Below, in pieces: positions 9,346 through 18,267 of a stretch of DNA of 64,000 bases. Location: NCBI RefSeq assembly GCF_032970905.1, contig NZ_JAWJZA010000011.1. One strand, 5' to 3'. How positions within the stretch are numbered: position 1 is the first letter of the stretch; each line of letters begins with the position of its first letter. Below the pieces are notes generated by a model that worked only from the letters and a program-made list of their open reading frames with translations, was not told the origin of the DNA and did no database searches. The position numbers were made by a program, and so were the translations under genes. The DNA is from Veillonella absiana (GTDB taxonomy: Bacteria; Bacillota; Negativicutes; Veillonellales; Veillonellaceae).

Positions 9346-10416
9346 ATGAGAGAAACACATCGGTTGCCGTCCTATAGTTTTGGCGGTCATGAGGTATATG
9401 ACAAGGTGCCAGAATTTACGGCCCCTTATGGTAATAAAGTGGCTATCATTGGTGGTGTTACAGCTTTGTCTGTAGCTATGCCTATTTTACGCCCTGTGTT
9501 AGACAAGGAGGGCATTGAAATCCTTGCAGAAATTCCTGGCGGTGGGGAGTGTTCGTATGAACGAGCTCGTGAAATTGCTAGTATGGATGAAGTAAAACAA
9601 GCTGATTTCATGTTTGCTGTTGGCGGCGGTAAGGTAATGGACTTGGTAAAAGTTGTAGCCATCGAATTAGAGGATAAACCATTTTTTACATTTCCTACCA
9701 TTGCTGCTACTTGTGCGGCTAGTTCTGAAGCGGCAGCTGTGTATACACCAGATCATGTATTCTTTGGAATGGCATTTGTGAAACATCCACCATTGCATAA
9801 TTTTATTAATGCTCAAATTTTGGTGGAAGCCCCAGAACGATATTTATGGGCTGGCATGGGCGATACCATTGCAAAGCGCTATGAAACAGAGTTTTCTTCT
9901 CGTAATCGTGAGAAAACCTACAATTCCCAATTGGGTCTCATGGTAGCACCTATGTGTGCAGAACCAATTTTGAAATATGCTGTACAGGCCATTGCTGATA
10001 ATAAAGCAAAAAAACGATCCCTTGCGTTTGATGAGATGGTTATGTCCGTTGTGTTCACTACAGCTATTGTATCCGGCTCTTTGCGAGAGGACTATAATAG
10101 TAATGTAGCTCACGCTACCTGTTATGGTTGTGCTACAAATCCTGAAACGGAACATAAACATTTGCATGGGGAACTCGTATCTTACGGTGTATTGGTGCTT
10201 TTACTAGTGGATCAACAAATGGACGAATTCAATCGTTGGTACCCAGTGTATAAAGAAATTGGTTGGCCTCGCAAATTAGAGCATTTACATTTAACAAAGG
10301 ATTATATTCCAAATATTATTGATAAAGCATTATCTGTTAATGATGTGGTCGTTAGTCCTTATGAAATCACCCGTGACATGATGGAACAAGCCATGTTGAA
10401 ATTAGAATCCATGTAA
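9346..10416 (+). CDS. iron-containing alcohol dehydrogenase family protein (GldA-like)
   Basis: A 356-residue group III dehydrogenase, cytoplasmic, NAD(P)-linked. The nucleotide-binding motif VGGGKVMDLVKV is near residue 93. Metal ligands are visible as the aspartate in AGMGDTIAKR, the histidine in SNVAHATCYG and the histidine in HLHGELVSYG. This is the glycerol dehydrogenase arrangement, but the substrate could be another hydroxy acid or alcohol. A TTAGGAG site lies nine bases before the ATG. It begins a tight set of four genes (stop overlaps the next reading frame), suggesting co-transcription with DUF1653, HAD and VOC proteins. Confidence 0.85.
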   Translation: MRETHRLPSYSFGGHEVYDKVPEFTAPYGNKVAIIGGVTALSVAMPILRPVLDKEGIEILAEIPGGGECSYERAREIASMDEVKQADFMFAVGGGKVMDLVKVVAIELEDKPFFTFPTIAATCAASSEAAAVYTPDHVFFGMAFVKHPPLHNFINAQILVEAPERYLWAGMGDTIAKRYETEFSSRNREKTYNSQLGLMVAPMCAEPILKYAVQAIADNKAKKRSLAFDEMVMSVVFTTAIVSGSLREDYNSNVAHATCYGCATNPETEHKHLHGELVSYGVLVLLLVDQQMDEFNRWYPVYKEIGWPRKLEHLHLTKDYIPNIIDKALSVNDVVVSPYEITRDMMEQAMLKLESM

Positions 10417-10427
10417 TGAGGTGTCCT

Positions 10428-10670
10428 ATGGCGCAAACGATTGTAAAAGGTGGACTATACCGCCATTTTAAGGGTATGTATTATTATGTAATGGATATTG
10501 CAACGCATTCGGAAACAGGCGAACAATTCGTGGTGTACCAACAATTGTATGGTGAACGGAGAACTTTCATTAGACCTCTTGATATGTTTGCCAGTGATGT
10601 GGACCGTGAAAAATATCCTGATGTAGAACAACAAGAACGTTTCAAACTCATGCCAGGTCGTGAAGAATAG
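10428..10670 (+). CDS. DUF1653 domain protein
   Basis: An 80-residue cytoplasmic protein with the family pattern KGGLYRHFKGMYYYVMDIA followed by HSETGEQFVVYQ and the acidic tail. The function of DUF1653 is unknown. The ATG at 10428 is preferred because GAGGTG is four to six bases upstream. An earlier ATG at 10416, overlapping the preceding stop, has no site of its own. It is embedded in the dehydrogenase-HAD-VOC cluster. Confidence 0.85.
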   Translation: MAQTIVKGGLYRHFKGMYYYVMDIATHSETGEQFVVYQQLYGERRTFIRPLDMFASDVDREKYPDVEQQERFKLMPGREE

Positions 10671-10675
10671 GAGTT

Positions 10676-11455
10676 ATGGTGGAACAGAAATTTTTCTTTT
10701 TCGATATCGATAATACCTTGGCCATGTGGCCAGAAGGAATCATCCCTGATTCTGCACAATATTGTATTGAAGAATTAAAACGACAAGGTCATAAGGTAGC
10801 CCTTGCCACTGGTCGTATTCAAGTGGATGCATTGCGGTTTGCGGAAATGGCAAATATTACGAATGTCGTAGCTGATGGTGGTCATAGTATTACTGTAGAC
10901 GGTGAATTGATTTCCATGATTGGGATGAATCGTGAACAGTGCATTAATTATTTAGAATATCTTGAAAGCTACAATATCCCGTGGGCTGTGACGGACCGCA
11001 ACAAGCTGGGGCGCATCACGCCATATAAACAAATTTTAGAGTGGCATCCAGACTGGGATGTATTCAAAACGATTGTGGATCTAGACTTTGATTTCCACAC
11101 TGTAGAGGAGTTTTATAAAATATATGTGTTTTTCCAAGATGGTGAAGAAGAGAAAAAAGACATCGAATGCATGACTCACAAACTCATTCGCTATGGCGAA
11201 GGTTGTGTACTCTATGAACCAATGGAAAAGGCACTCGGTGTTCGACAAATGCTAGAATACTTTGGCATGGAACAACACCAAGCCGTTGTATTCGGCGATG
11301 GCTACAATGATCTATCCATGTTCAGCCCTAATTGGCTCAATATTGCCATGGGCAATGCTCGCCCTGAGCTGAAGGCGAAGGCTGACTATGTCACTACGGA
11401 TTGTAATAAAGATGGCATTTTGCATGCGTGCCGGCATTTTGGATGGGTTAAGTAG
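10676..11455 (+). CDS. HAD-superfamily hydrolase, Cof-like (subfamily IIB)
   Basis: A 259-residue phosphatase, cytoplasmic and Mg-dependent. Motif I is FFFDIDNTLA (residues 7-16, nucleophile and acid aspartates), motif II is ALATGR, and motif IV is VVFGDGYNDLSMF near 205. A type IIB cap lies between motifs II and III, typical of Cof/YidA sugar-phosphate phosphatases. The substrate is not predictable. The start ATG follows GGAG very closely; GTG three bases later is an alternative. It is part of the same tight gene set. Confidence 0.88.
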   Translation: MVEQKFFFFDIDNTLAMWPEGIIPDSAQYCIEELKRQGHKVALATGRIQVDALRFAEMANITNVVADGGHSITVDGELISMIGMNREQCINYLEYLESYNIPWAVTDRNKLGRITPYKQILEWHPDWDVFKTIVDLDFDFHTVEEFYKIYVFFQDGEEEKKDIECMTHKLIRYGEGCVLYEPMEKALGVRQMLEYFGMEQHQAVVFGDGYNDLSMFSPNWLNIAMGNARPELKAKADYVTTDCNKDGILHACRHFGWVK

Positions 11456-11456
11456 T

Positions 11457-11840
11457 ATGAATATAAAATCTTTAGACCATTTTGTACTAACGGTCCGAAA
11501 CCTTGAAAAAACATTATGGTTTTATCATGATGTGCTTGGAATGGAAATTATTACCTTTGGCCCAAATCGCAAGGCCTTGGCCTATGGTGATTCCAAAATT
11601 AATTTGCATGAGGTGGGCCGCGAATTTGAACCAAAGGCTAATCATTCTACACCTGGTTCGGCAGATTTGTGTTTTCTCACAGATACGCCATTAGAAATCG
11701 TGGTGGAGGAATTAAATAAGCATCAAGCGCCTATCGAAGAAGGTCCAGTAAAACGAACTGGTGCACAACATCCGTTGATGTCTGTTTACATACGTGATCC
11801 AGATGGTAATTTGGTGGAAATCAGCAACGAAATCATATAG
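11457..11840 (+). CDS. VOC family (glyoxalase/bleomycin resistance-like) protein
   Basis: A 127-residue single-domain vicinal oxygen chelate protein. LDHFVLTVRNLEKTLWFYHDV opens the first beta-alpha-beta-beta-beta module and SVYIRDPDGNLVEISNE closes the second. The histidine in LDHF and the last glutamate in NLVEI are the usual metal ligands. The ATG lies one base after the stop of the HAD gene, so coupled translation is likely. A longer in-frame extension upstream overlaps the HAD gene and is rejected. The substrate is unknown; it is close to the virulence-protein STM3117-like VOC group. Confidence 0.85.
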   Translation: MNIKSLDHFVLTVRNLEKTLWFYHDVLGMEIITFGPNRKALAYGDSKINLHEVGREFEPKANHSTPGSADLCFLTDTPLEIVVEELNKHQAPIEEGPVKRTGAQHPLMSVYIRDPDGNLVEISNEII

Positions 11841-11930
11841 GATGTTGCAATGAAAAAGTATGGGAAATTACGATGAAATTTTAGCGTGATTTCTGCCGCA
11901 AACACAAAAATATATGCTATAATAATTAAG

Positions 11931-11958
11931 TAAGCCGCTCATGGTTTTGAGCGGCTTA
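11931..11958. terminator. terminator hairpin after the VOC gene
   Basis: TAAGCCGCTCA (11931-11941) pairs perfectly with TGAGCGGCTTA (11948-11958), followed by TCTTTATT. A TATAAT just before it (11918-11923) could belong to the next gene's promoter but has no clear -35. Confidence 0.7.
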
Positions 11959-12039
11959 TCTTTATTGTAAAAAACAAAATGAAAACGAATGATTGAAAAA
12001 TTGTTTCTAGATATATAAATCGAAATGGGAGAACCTATA

Positions 12040-12693
12040 ATGAAAAAAATTAAACGTATTTTCTCATGTGTAGCTCTTGGTCTTGCATTAATTACGGCGA
12101 CTGCGTGTGGCAGTCAACAAGCAGCCGTGGATGCGAAAACAGTGAATGCTGAATCTGCTAACAAAATGCCAAACTTTACGAGTGAACCAATCGCGGATGA
12201 ATATGCAGTGTTTAACACGAACTACGGGACTTTCAAAGTGCGCCTCTATGGTTCCAAAACACCAATTACAGTTAAAAATTTCGAGTACCTTGTGAAAAAA
12301 GGTTATTATGATAATTTAGTGTTCCACCGCGTTATTGAAGGGTTCATGATCCAAGGAGGAGATCCTAATGGCAATGGCACAGGTGGTCCTGGTTATGCGA
12401 TTCCAGACGAATTTGTGAAAGATTTGCATTTCAACAAAATGGGCGTGTTAGCTATGGCGAACCGTGGTCCCAATACTGGAGGTTCCCAGTTCTTCATTAC
12501 ATTGGGTCCAACAGATTGGTTAGATAATAAACATACGATCTTTGGTGCCGTTGTACAAGGCATGGATGTGGTTGAAAAAATTGGCAAGGTGAAAACAAAC
12601 CAACAAGATAAACCAGTGGAACCTGTAGTAATTAAAGGCATTACATTGGAGCCTATTACCGATGACGCAAGCCAAAACAACACGAAAAAATAA
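12040..12693 (+). CDS. cyclophilin-type peptidyl-prolyl cis-trans isomerase, lipoprotein
   Basis: A 217-residue protein. A signal peptide with positive start MKKIKR and hydrophobic stretch ends in TATACGS, a weak lipobox, so it should be anchored outside the cytoplasmic membrane. The cyclophilin domain runs from about residue 50 to 210 with FHRVIEGFMIQGGDP, GVLAMANRGPNTGGSQFFI and HTIFGAVVQGM. The catalytic arginine of FHR and the FMIQGGD and SQFFIT segments are intact. It assists folding of exported proteins. The start at 12040 follows GGGAGA; the in-frame start at 12025 is upstream of that site. It overlaps the next gene by 32 bases. Confidence 0.88.
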   Translation: MKKIKRIFSCVALGLALITATACGSQQAAVDAKTVNAESANKMPNFTSEPIADEYAVFNTNYGTFKVRLYGSKTPITVKNFEYLVKKGYYDNLVFHRVIEGFMIQGGDPNGNGTGGPGYAIPDEFVKDLHFNKMGVLAMANRGPNTGGSQFFITLGPTDWLDNKHTIFGAVVQGMDVVEKIGKVKTNQQDKPVEPVVIKGITLEPITDDASQNNTKK

Positions 12694-13123
12694 ATCTCAA
12701 AGTGTTGCTCGAAAAAGTGCTGCCAAGAAAATGACAGCGTCTAAAATAGAGCCAATGAATCGAGCAACACAAAGTGAGTCACCTAAATCGTCAAAAAAAC
12801 GTCAAAATAAAACTACAAAAAATATTGTAGAAGAGAAACGATATTTTACGTACATGGTACGTTGTGCAGACGACACCTTGTACACTGGTTGGACAACGGA
12901 TTTACGAAGACGGATGCGCGCTCATAATGGCAAAATTAAGGGCGGTGCAAAGTACACAAAATCCCGTAGGCCTGTGAAGCTCGTTTGGTTTGATGCATTT
13001 GACATCAAGCAGGAGGCACAGTCTCGAGAATATGCTGTGAAGCAGCTTTCACGGGAGAAGAAATTAGCATTAAGTGCAAATCTCGATGACGGTGACAAGA
13101 TTGACGAGGCGAATTCATTGTGA
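12662..13123 (+). CDS. GIY-YIG nuclease superfamily protein (UPF0213/YhbQ-like) with basic N-terminal extension
   Basis: A 153-residue protein. Residues 60-140 form a single GIY-YIG domain: YFTYMVRCADDTLYTGWTTD, the arginine of LRRRM, and HNGKIKGGAKYTK. The glutamate near QSREYAVK is consistent with the metal ligand. The first 58 residues are lysine/serine-rich and probably disordered, which is longer than the usual UPF0213 protein of 80-100 residues. Internal starts at 12731 or 12752 would remove this tail but lack clear ribosome sites. Family function is unclear, possibly DNA processing. Confidence 0.8.
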   Translation: MTQAKTTRKNKSQSVARKSAAKKMTASKIEPMNRATQSESPKSSKKRQNKTTKNIVEEKRYFTYMVRCADDTLYTGWTTDLRRRMRAHNGKIKGGAKYTKSRRPVKLVWFDAFDIKQEAQSREYAVKQLSREKKLALSANLDDGDKIDEANSL

Positions 13124-13232
13124 ACAATGGGGCCTCGAAAATGTGAATACAAGTCATTGTAAATAATATATAAATCGAATTGTTTCTGTGGTATAATGAA
13201 CTGATAATGTTATGACTGCAAAGGAGTGAATC

Positions 13233-13715
13233 ATGAAACGCGTATTAGTGTCCGTGAAGAGCGTGCAGCGTGATATGAATGGCGAAGATACCGTGGTGGA
13301 ATTGATTTCACCAGGCAGTTTTTATGAAAAAAATGGCGTGCAATATGTGCGTTATGAGGAATCCAGCGTGACGGGTTTGGATGGTGTAAAAACGACAATT
13401 AAGATCTACCCTGATTCCATCGTGTTGATGCGGACTGGGGCGGTGAATATGCGCCATCAATATATCCGTGGTCAAGAACGCGAAGCCATTTATGAAACAC
13501 CGTATGGTGATATGCATATGGCGGTAAAAACACACGAATTAACCATGAATTTCCCAGAAAAGGGTACATCTGCTGAGGATGGCCTCGTTGGGTTTGTTCA
13601 TTTAGGATATGACATTTCTATTCAAGGGGAATGGCAATTTTATAATCAATTAGATATTCATGTACGGGAGGATAAAGAGCATGGACATGAAAGAAATCCT
13701 GAAACAAGGAATTGA
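13233..13715 (+). CDS. DUF1934 family protein (YwiB-like)
   Basis: A 160-residue protein with the DUF1934 beta-barrel pattern: an N-terminal MKRVLVSVKSVQ strand, YVRYEESSVTGLDGVKTTIK in the middle and VHLGYDISIQGEWQFYNQLD near the end. Homologues in Bacillus lie just upstream of argS, exactly as here, where its 3' end overlaps argS by 35 bases. It has no known enzyme activity. A GGAG site precedes the ATG. Confidence 0.82.
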   Translation: MKRVLVSVKSVQRDMNGEDTVVELISPGSFYEKNGVQYVRYEESSVTGLDGVKTTIKIYPDSIVLMRTGAVNMRHQYIRGQEREAIYETPYGDMHMAVKTHELTMNFPEKGTSAEDGLVGFVHLGYDISIQGEWQFYNQLDIHVREDKEHGHERNPETRN

Positions 13716-15402
13716 GACGGCCTTAGAAAAAACGATTGCCAGTGGGGCATTGCCAGCAGGGGAATACCCAGAAATCGTACTTGAAGTGCCTCCTCAAAAG
13801 GAATTCGGCGATTTCTCTAGTAACATTGCTATGCAATCCGCTCGCGTGGCGCGTCAAAATCCTCGTGCTATTGCTGATGCTCTTGTAGCAAACATGGACT
13901 TTGATTGGCTTGACCGTGCTGAGGTAGCTGGTGCAGGCTTCATCAATTTCTTCTTGAAATCTGACATGGTATACGATACGTTGAAAGCCATCCTAGCGGC
14001 TGGCGACAATTATGGTGTACAACCAACTCGTAGTCAAGACACAGTGCAAGTGGAATATGTGAGTGCGAATCCAACTGGTCCATTACATGTAGGCCATGGT
14101 CGTGGCGCTGCCTATGGTAGTGCATTGGTAAACTTGCTTCGTGCCGCAGGTTTCAACGTACAAGCTGAATATTACATCAATGATGCGGGTAACCAAATTG
14201 ACAATATGGCGATGTCCGTAGAGGCGCGATTCCAAGAAATTCAAGGTAAACACCTTGTATTCCCTGATAAAGAAGGCAACATCGAAGGCGAAGTTGGCCC
14301 TAATGATATCGTTTTCCCAGCTAATGGGTACCGCGGTGATGACATTACGGAAACAGCCCAAGCGATTATCGATGAAAAAGGTCTTGAAACATTGAACGCT
14401 ATGTCCGTTGACGATCGCGTGGCGATGTTCAAGGAAACAGCATTGCAAGAAAAATTGAAACGTTTAGAGGAAACATTGCGCAATTTCCAAGTGACATTTA
14501 ACCAATGGTTCAGCGAACGTTCCTTGCATGATACAGATGAAATTAAATACGCTGTAGATGAACTTAAAAATCTCGGTGCTATCTATGAAAAGGATGGCGC
14601 GTTATGGTTGAATTCTACTAAGTACGGCGATGACAAGGACCGCGTTGTTATTCGTGATAATGGTGTTCCTACATATCTAGCAGCGGATATTGCGTACCAT
14701 CGCAATAAATACGAACGAGGCTTTAAACAAATGATTAATATCTGGGGTGCTGACCATCATGGTTACGTATGCCGTGTGAAAGCTGCGATGCAGGCCTTTG
14801 ACTTTGATCCAGATAAATTGGAAATCTTGTTATTACAAATGGTGGCATTGTTCCGCGATGGCGAAATGGTGAAATTATCTAAACGTACTGGCGATACAGT
14901 AACATTGGACGAATTGATTGAAGAGGTAGGTGTAGATGCATCTCGTTACTTCTTCTTGATGCGCTCCTTAGATAGCCAGCTCGATTTTGATATTAACCTT
15001 GCTAAATCTCGTAGCAATGACAATCCAGTGTATTATATTCAATATGCGCATGCGCGTATTCATAGTATTTATAATCAAGTACGTGACGCAGGCATCAAAT
15101 TTGGTGAATGGGATGCAGTTGATTTCAGTCCGTTAACGAGCGAACTAGAGCTTGAGTTAATCAAAAAATTGGCTGAGTATCCAGAAGAAATCACACAATC
15201 TGCAGAGCACCGTGCACCACATCGCATTGCTCGTTACTTGTACGATTTGGCTAGTATGTTCCATTCATTCTATCGCCAAGGTCGTATTATTGGTGTGGAT
15301 AGTGAATTGCAACAAGCTCGTTTGGGCTTGATCACAGCTATTGCCCTTGTACTTCGTCAAGGTTTAGGTATATTAGGTATTTCCGCTCCGGAAAAAATGT
15401 AA
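13681..15402 (+). CDS. argS: arginyl-tRNA synthetase
   Basis: A class I synthetase of 573 residues that charges tRNA-Arg. It has the N-terminal Add-1 domain, the HIGH-type motif GPLHVGHGRGAAYG near residue 135, the KMSK-like VKLSKRTGD near 400, and a C-terminal DALR anticodon-binding domain (HRIARYLYDLASMFHSFY). The start at 13681 is chosen because GGGAGG lies nine bases upstream. It overlaps DUF1934 and is followed after 12 bases by pyrG, suggesting one transcript. Confidence 0.95.
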   Translation: MDMKEILKQGIETALEKTIASGALPAGEYPEIVLEVPPQKEFGDFSSNIAMQSARVARQNPRAIADALVANMDFDWLDRAEVAGAGFINFFLKSDMVYDTLKAILAAGDNYGVQPTRSQDTVQVEYVSANPTGPLHVGHGRGAAYGSALVNLLRAAGFNVQAEYYINDAGNQIDNMAMSVEARFQEIQGKHLVFPDKEGNIEGEVGPNDIVFPANGYRGDDITETAQAIIDEKGLETLNAMSVDDRVAMFKETALQEKLKRLEETLRNFQVTFNQWFSERSLHDTDEIKYAVDELKNLGAIYEKDGALWLNSTKYGDDKDRVVIRDNGVPTYLAADIAYHRNKYERGFKQMINIWGADHHGYVCRVKAAMQAFDFDPDKLEILLLQMVALFRDGEMVKLSKRTGDTVTLDELIEEVGVDASRYFFLMRSLDSQLDFDINLAKSRSNDNPVYYIQYAHARIHSIYNQVRDAGIKFGEWDAVDFSPLTSELELELIKKLAEYPEEITQSAEHRAPHRIARYLYDLASMFHSFYRQGRIIGVDSELQQARLGLITAIALVLRQGLGILGISAPEKM

Positions 15403-15414
15403 TTGGGAGGCATC

Positions 15415-17025
15415 ATGGCAACTAAGTATATTTTCGTAACAGGTGGTGTTGTATCTTCTCTTGGTAAAGGTATCACAGCAGCTTCCTTGGGCCGTTTGTT
15501 GAAAAACCGTGGTTTCAATGTAACGATTCAAAAATTTGACCCATACATCAATATCGACCCAGGCACTATGAGTCCTTACCAACATGGGGAAGTATTCGTA
15601 ACTGATGACGGTGCTGAAACTGATCTTGATTTAGGTCACTATGAACGTTTTATAGATATTAACTTGAGTAAACGTTCCAATATCACTGCTGGTAAAGTAT
15701 ATTGGTCTGTTATTAATAAAGAACGTAAAGGTGATTATCTTGGTAGCACAGTACAAGTTATCCCGCACGTAACGAATGAAATCAAACAAAATGTATACCG
15801 TGTAGGCAAAGAGGATAATGCTGATGTGGTAATCACTGAAATCGGTGGTACTATCGGGGATATTGAAAGTATGCCTTTCATGGAAGCTATCCGCCAAGTG
15901 CGTAAAGATGTAGGCCGTAACGATGTATTGTACATCCACGTTACATTGCTTCCTTACATCAGTGCTGCTGGTGAATTGAAAACAAAACCAACACAACATA
16001 GCGTAAAAGAATTGCGCGGTATCGGTATTCAACCAGATATCTTGGTATGCCGTTCCGAAAAACATATCTCTCAAGATATGAAAGAAAAATTAGCATTGTT
16101 CTGCGACGTTGATGCTGATGCTATCATCGAAAACCGTACTTGTAACAGCATTTATGAAGTACCATTGATGATGCAAGAAGAAGGCTTAGACAGCATCGTT
16201 GTGAAAAAACTAGGTCTTGAAGATCGTCCATGCGATATGGAAGATTGGAAAGGCATGGTTCATAAAATTTCGAACCCAGTACGTGAAATTAACGTTGGTT
16301 TAGTTGGTAAATACGTAGCCTTGCATGATGCATACCTTTCTGTAGCAGAAGCATTGAGCCATGCAGGTATTGCTACTGATACAAAAGTAAATATCAAATG
16401 GATTGATTCTGAAGAATTAGATGATTATGCCAATGATCCTGCTGAATTGTACAAAGATCTTGATGGTATCGTTGTACCAGGTGGATTTGGCTCCCGTGGT
16501 GTAGAAGGAAAAATTCGCACTATCCAATACGCTCGTGAAAACAACATCCCATACCTTGGTTTGTGCCTCGGCATGCAATCTGCAGTAATGGAATTTGCTC
16601 GTAACGTATGTGGCCTTGAAGGTGCTACATCTAGTGAATTTGATGAAGAAGCACAATACAAAGTCATCGACTTGATGCCTGACCAAGTAGATGTAGATAA
16701 AAAAGGCGGTACAATGCGTCTTGGCATCTACCCATGTAAAACTACTGAAGGCTCTAAAGTACGCGAAGCTTATGGTGAAGATTTGATTTACGAACGTCAT
16801 CGTCATCGTTATGAATTCAACAATGAATTCCGTCAAATTTTGACAGATAAAGGTCTCGTTATTTCTGGTACATCTCCTGATAATCGTTTGGTGGAATGTG
16901 TAGAAGTAAAAGCTCATCCGTTCTTTGTAGGGGTACAGTTCCATCCGGAATTAAAATCCAGACCTACAAAGGCGCATCCACTATTTAAATCCTTTGTGGA
17001 CGCAATCTTGGAACTAAAAAAATAG
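15415..17025 (+). CDS. pyrG: CTP synthase
   Basis: A 536-residue enzyme that makes CTP from UTP, ATP and glutamine. The N-terminal amidoligase domain starts KYIFVTGGVVSSLGKGITAA. The C-terminal class I glutaminase has the nucleophile cysteine in GLCLGMQ and the histidine-glutamate pair in FHPELKSR. Length is standard. The ATG at 15415 follows GGGAGG at 15405-15410. The transcript ends at a compound hairpin just downstream. Confidence 0.96.
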   Translation: MATKYIFVTGGVVSSLGKGITAASLGRLLKNRGFNVTIQKFDPYINIDPGTMSPYQHGEVFVTDDGAETDLDLGHYERFIDINLSKRSNITAGKVYWSVINKERKGDYLGSTVQVIPHVTNEIKQNVYRVGKEDNADVVITEIGGTIGDIESMPFMEAIRQVRKDVGRNDVLYIHVTLLPYISAAGELKTKPTQHSVKELRGIGIQPDILVCRSEKHISQDMKEKLALFCDVDADAIIENRTCNSIYEVPLMMQEEGLDSIVVKKLGLEDRPCDMEDWKGMVHKISNPVREINVGLVGKYVALHDAYLSVAEALSHAGIATDTKVNIKWIDSEELDDYANDPAELYKDLDGIVVPGGFGSRGVEGKIRTIQYARENNIPYLGLCLGMQSAVMEFARNVCGLEGATSSEFDEEAQYKVIDLMPDQVDVDKKGGTMRLGIYPCKTTEGSKVREAYGEDLIYERHRHRYEFNNEFRQILTDKGLVISGTSPDNRLVECVEVKAHPFFVGVQFHPELKSRPTKAHPLFKSFVDAILELKK

Positions 17026-17036
17026 TTTTATAAACC

Positions 17037-17110
17037 GATAGGACCTATATCTTATCTCGACTCGGCTAGAGGGAACCTCTAAGCTCGCTCGACAAGGTAT
17101 AGGTCCTATC
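17037..17110 (+). terminator. pyrG terminator with conserved apical element (family 1)
   Basis: Outer arms 17037-17049 and 17098-17110 pair perfectly over 13 bp (GATAGGACCTATA). The tip, 17061-17093, is a second hairpin, GCTAGAGG against CCTCTAAGC, flanked by CTCG and CTCG-type bases. The same tip recurs at 17150, 24491, 32318, 32751 and 33697 with different outer stems. Confidence 0.75.
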
Positions 17111-17146
17111 TTGCTTTAAATACATTTTTTGTGATCCGGCGATTCG

Positions 17147-17178
17147 TGGGGCTAGAGGGGACCTCTAAGCTCGCTCCG
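17147..17178. repeat. second copy of the family 1 hairpin tip
   Basis: GGGGCTAGAGG-GGA-CCTCTAAGCTCGCTCC closely matches the tip in the pyrG terminator about 85 bases upstream. Its outer stem (around CCGGCGATTCG and CGATGATTGG) is poor, so this copy looks degenerate. Confidence 0.6.
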
Positions 17179-17297
17179 ATGATTGGTGTTTTTGGTCTCT
17201 TTTGTTTTTTCCTTTGATACTATTTTTTTAGAGCTGGTGATTACGTTCGCAAGTCATCTCAAATCGATTTAAATAGTGAAGGTGCGCCTGTAGGTCT

Positions 17298-17720
17298 GTG
17301 ATTGATTTTAATTTCGGCGTCACTGTAAAGATGGCGTTACAAGCTGTATATGCTGAATTGCAAGAGGCTGGGGTAGAAGTGTATGCGGTGTCTGTTGATT
17401 CTGAATATTCCCATAAGGCCTGGGCTGATGCAGTTGAGGACATAGGTCGCATTCAATATCCAATGGTAGCGGATCAAACACATGCATTGGCAGAATTCTT
17501 TGGCGTATATAATGCCAAAACTGGACGCTCTAGTCGAGCTACTTTCATCGTAGATCCAAAGGGCATTATCCAAGCCATTGAGGTTAATAATAATCCTATT
17601 GGTCGTTCTACAGAGGAGTTAATTCGCAAGGTGAAAGCCGCGCAATTAATTGCGGCACATGGTGATCATGTATGCCCAGCGAATTGGAAACCTGGCGATG
17701 CAGGGTTGAAACGTAAATAA
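17298..17720 (+). pseudogene. truncated AhpC-type peroxiredoxin remnant
   Basis: The 140-codon frame aligns with residues of the intact AhpC encoded 1 kb downstream, from YAVSVDSEYSHKAWADA through VDPKGIIQAIE to HGDHVCPANWKPGD. The N-terminal third is missing. Where AhpC has DFTFVCPTE with the peroxidatic cysteine, this copy reads DFNFGVTVK, so the catalytic cysteine is gone. Only the resolving cysteine survives. The frame opens with GTG and has no ribosome site. It is most likely a decayed duplicate, not a working peroxidase. Confidence 0.8.
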
Positions 17721-17900
17721 AAATACTAATTGATGAAGATATAACGATATACCTATTTAGAATCCTAGTAACTAGACTGGTAGAAACATTGTTTAGGATA
17801 TCATTTTATTGATGTAGTTCTTTAATCATAATTGCGATACATTATAATACATAGAATAAGTAATATTAGTGTATTGCTTGGTGCATGTGGAGGTATGAGT

Positions 17901-18029
17901 ATGGAGGTCTATGAAGATCTTTCTTTTGAAAGTGAAGTGTATCTTAAATTGAAAGAAGCCGAAAGTAAAACTGAGCTAAATAAAGCGGGGTATACTACTA
18001 GTGAATTATTAGAATCATTAAAGCTATAA
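17901..18029 (+). CDS. small hypothetical protein (42 aa)
   Basis: The peptide starts MEVYEDLSFESEVYLKLKEA and is acidic and helical, ending SELLESLKL. GGAGG at 17889-17893 lies seven bases before the ATG at 17901. The ATG six bases earlier is too close to that site. It resembles the short tails of RHH or Phd-type antitoxins in composition only. No toxin gene is adjacent. It is followed by a strong terminator, which supports expression. Confidence 0.45.
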   Translation: MEVYEDLSFESEVYLKLKEAESKTELNKAGYTTSELLESLKL

Positions 18030-18062
18030 GTTCTTTGATTTCAATATAATTGAATAGAGATT

Positions 18063-18120
18063 TACAATAAGAGGCCGAGCTGAGTCATATATTACATATG
18101 TCCACCGGCCTTTTATTGTA
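18063..18120. terminator. long-stem terminator after the small ORF
   Basis: TACAATAAGAGGCCG (18063-18077) pairs with CGGCCTTTTATTGTA (18106-18120) over 15 bp with one G-U pair. Inside the loop is a further small repeat, CATAT and ATATG. T-rich sequence is in the distal arm. Confidence 0.65.
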
Positions 18121-18155
18121 TAAAAATGATATATCGAAAAATATAAAAATAGTTC

Positions 18156-18184
18156 TTGCAATATGTATTGATATTTGTTATTAT
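18156..18184 (+). promoter_or_regulatory. promoter of ahpC
   Basis: TTGCAA (18156-18161) and TATTAT (18179-18184) are separated by 17 bases, a good sigma-A promoter about 84 bases before the ahpC start. No convincing PerR box was seen. Confidence 0.6.
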
Positions 18185-18267
18185 ATAGACAAAGGTAGAT
18201 ATGGTTCTACTAACACAGTCTTAAAATTAAATTTTAGTTGCTATATGAATGATAAGGAGGCCCTATA

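Noticed and set aside
10416..10427. Earlier DUF1653 start overlapping the dehydrogenase stop
   Set aside because: The ribosome site lies after this ATG and fits the ATG at 10428.
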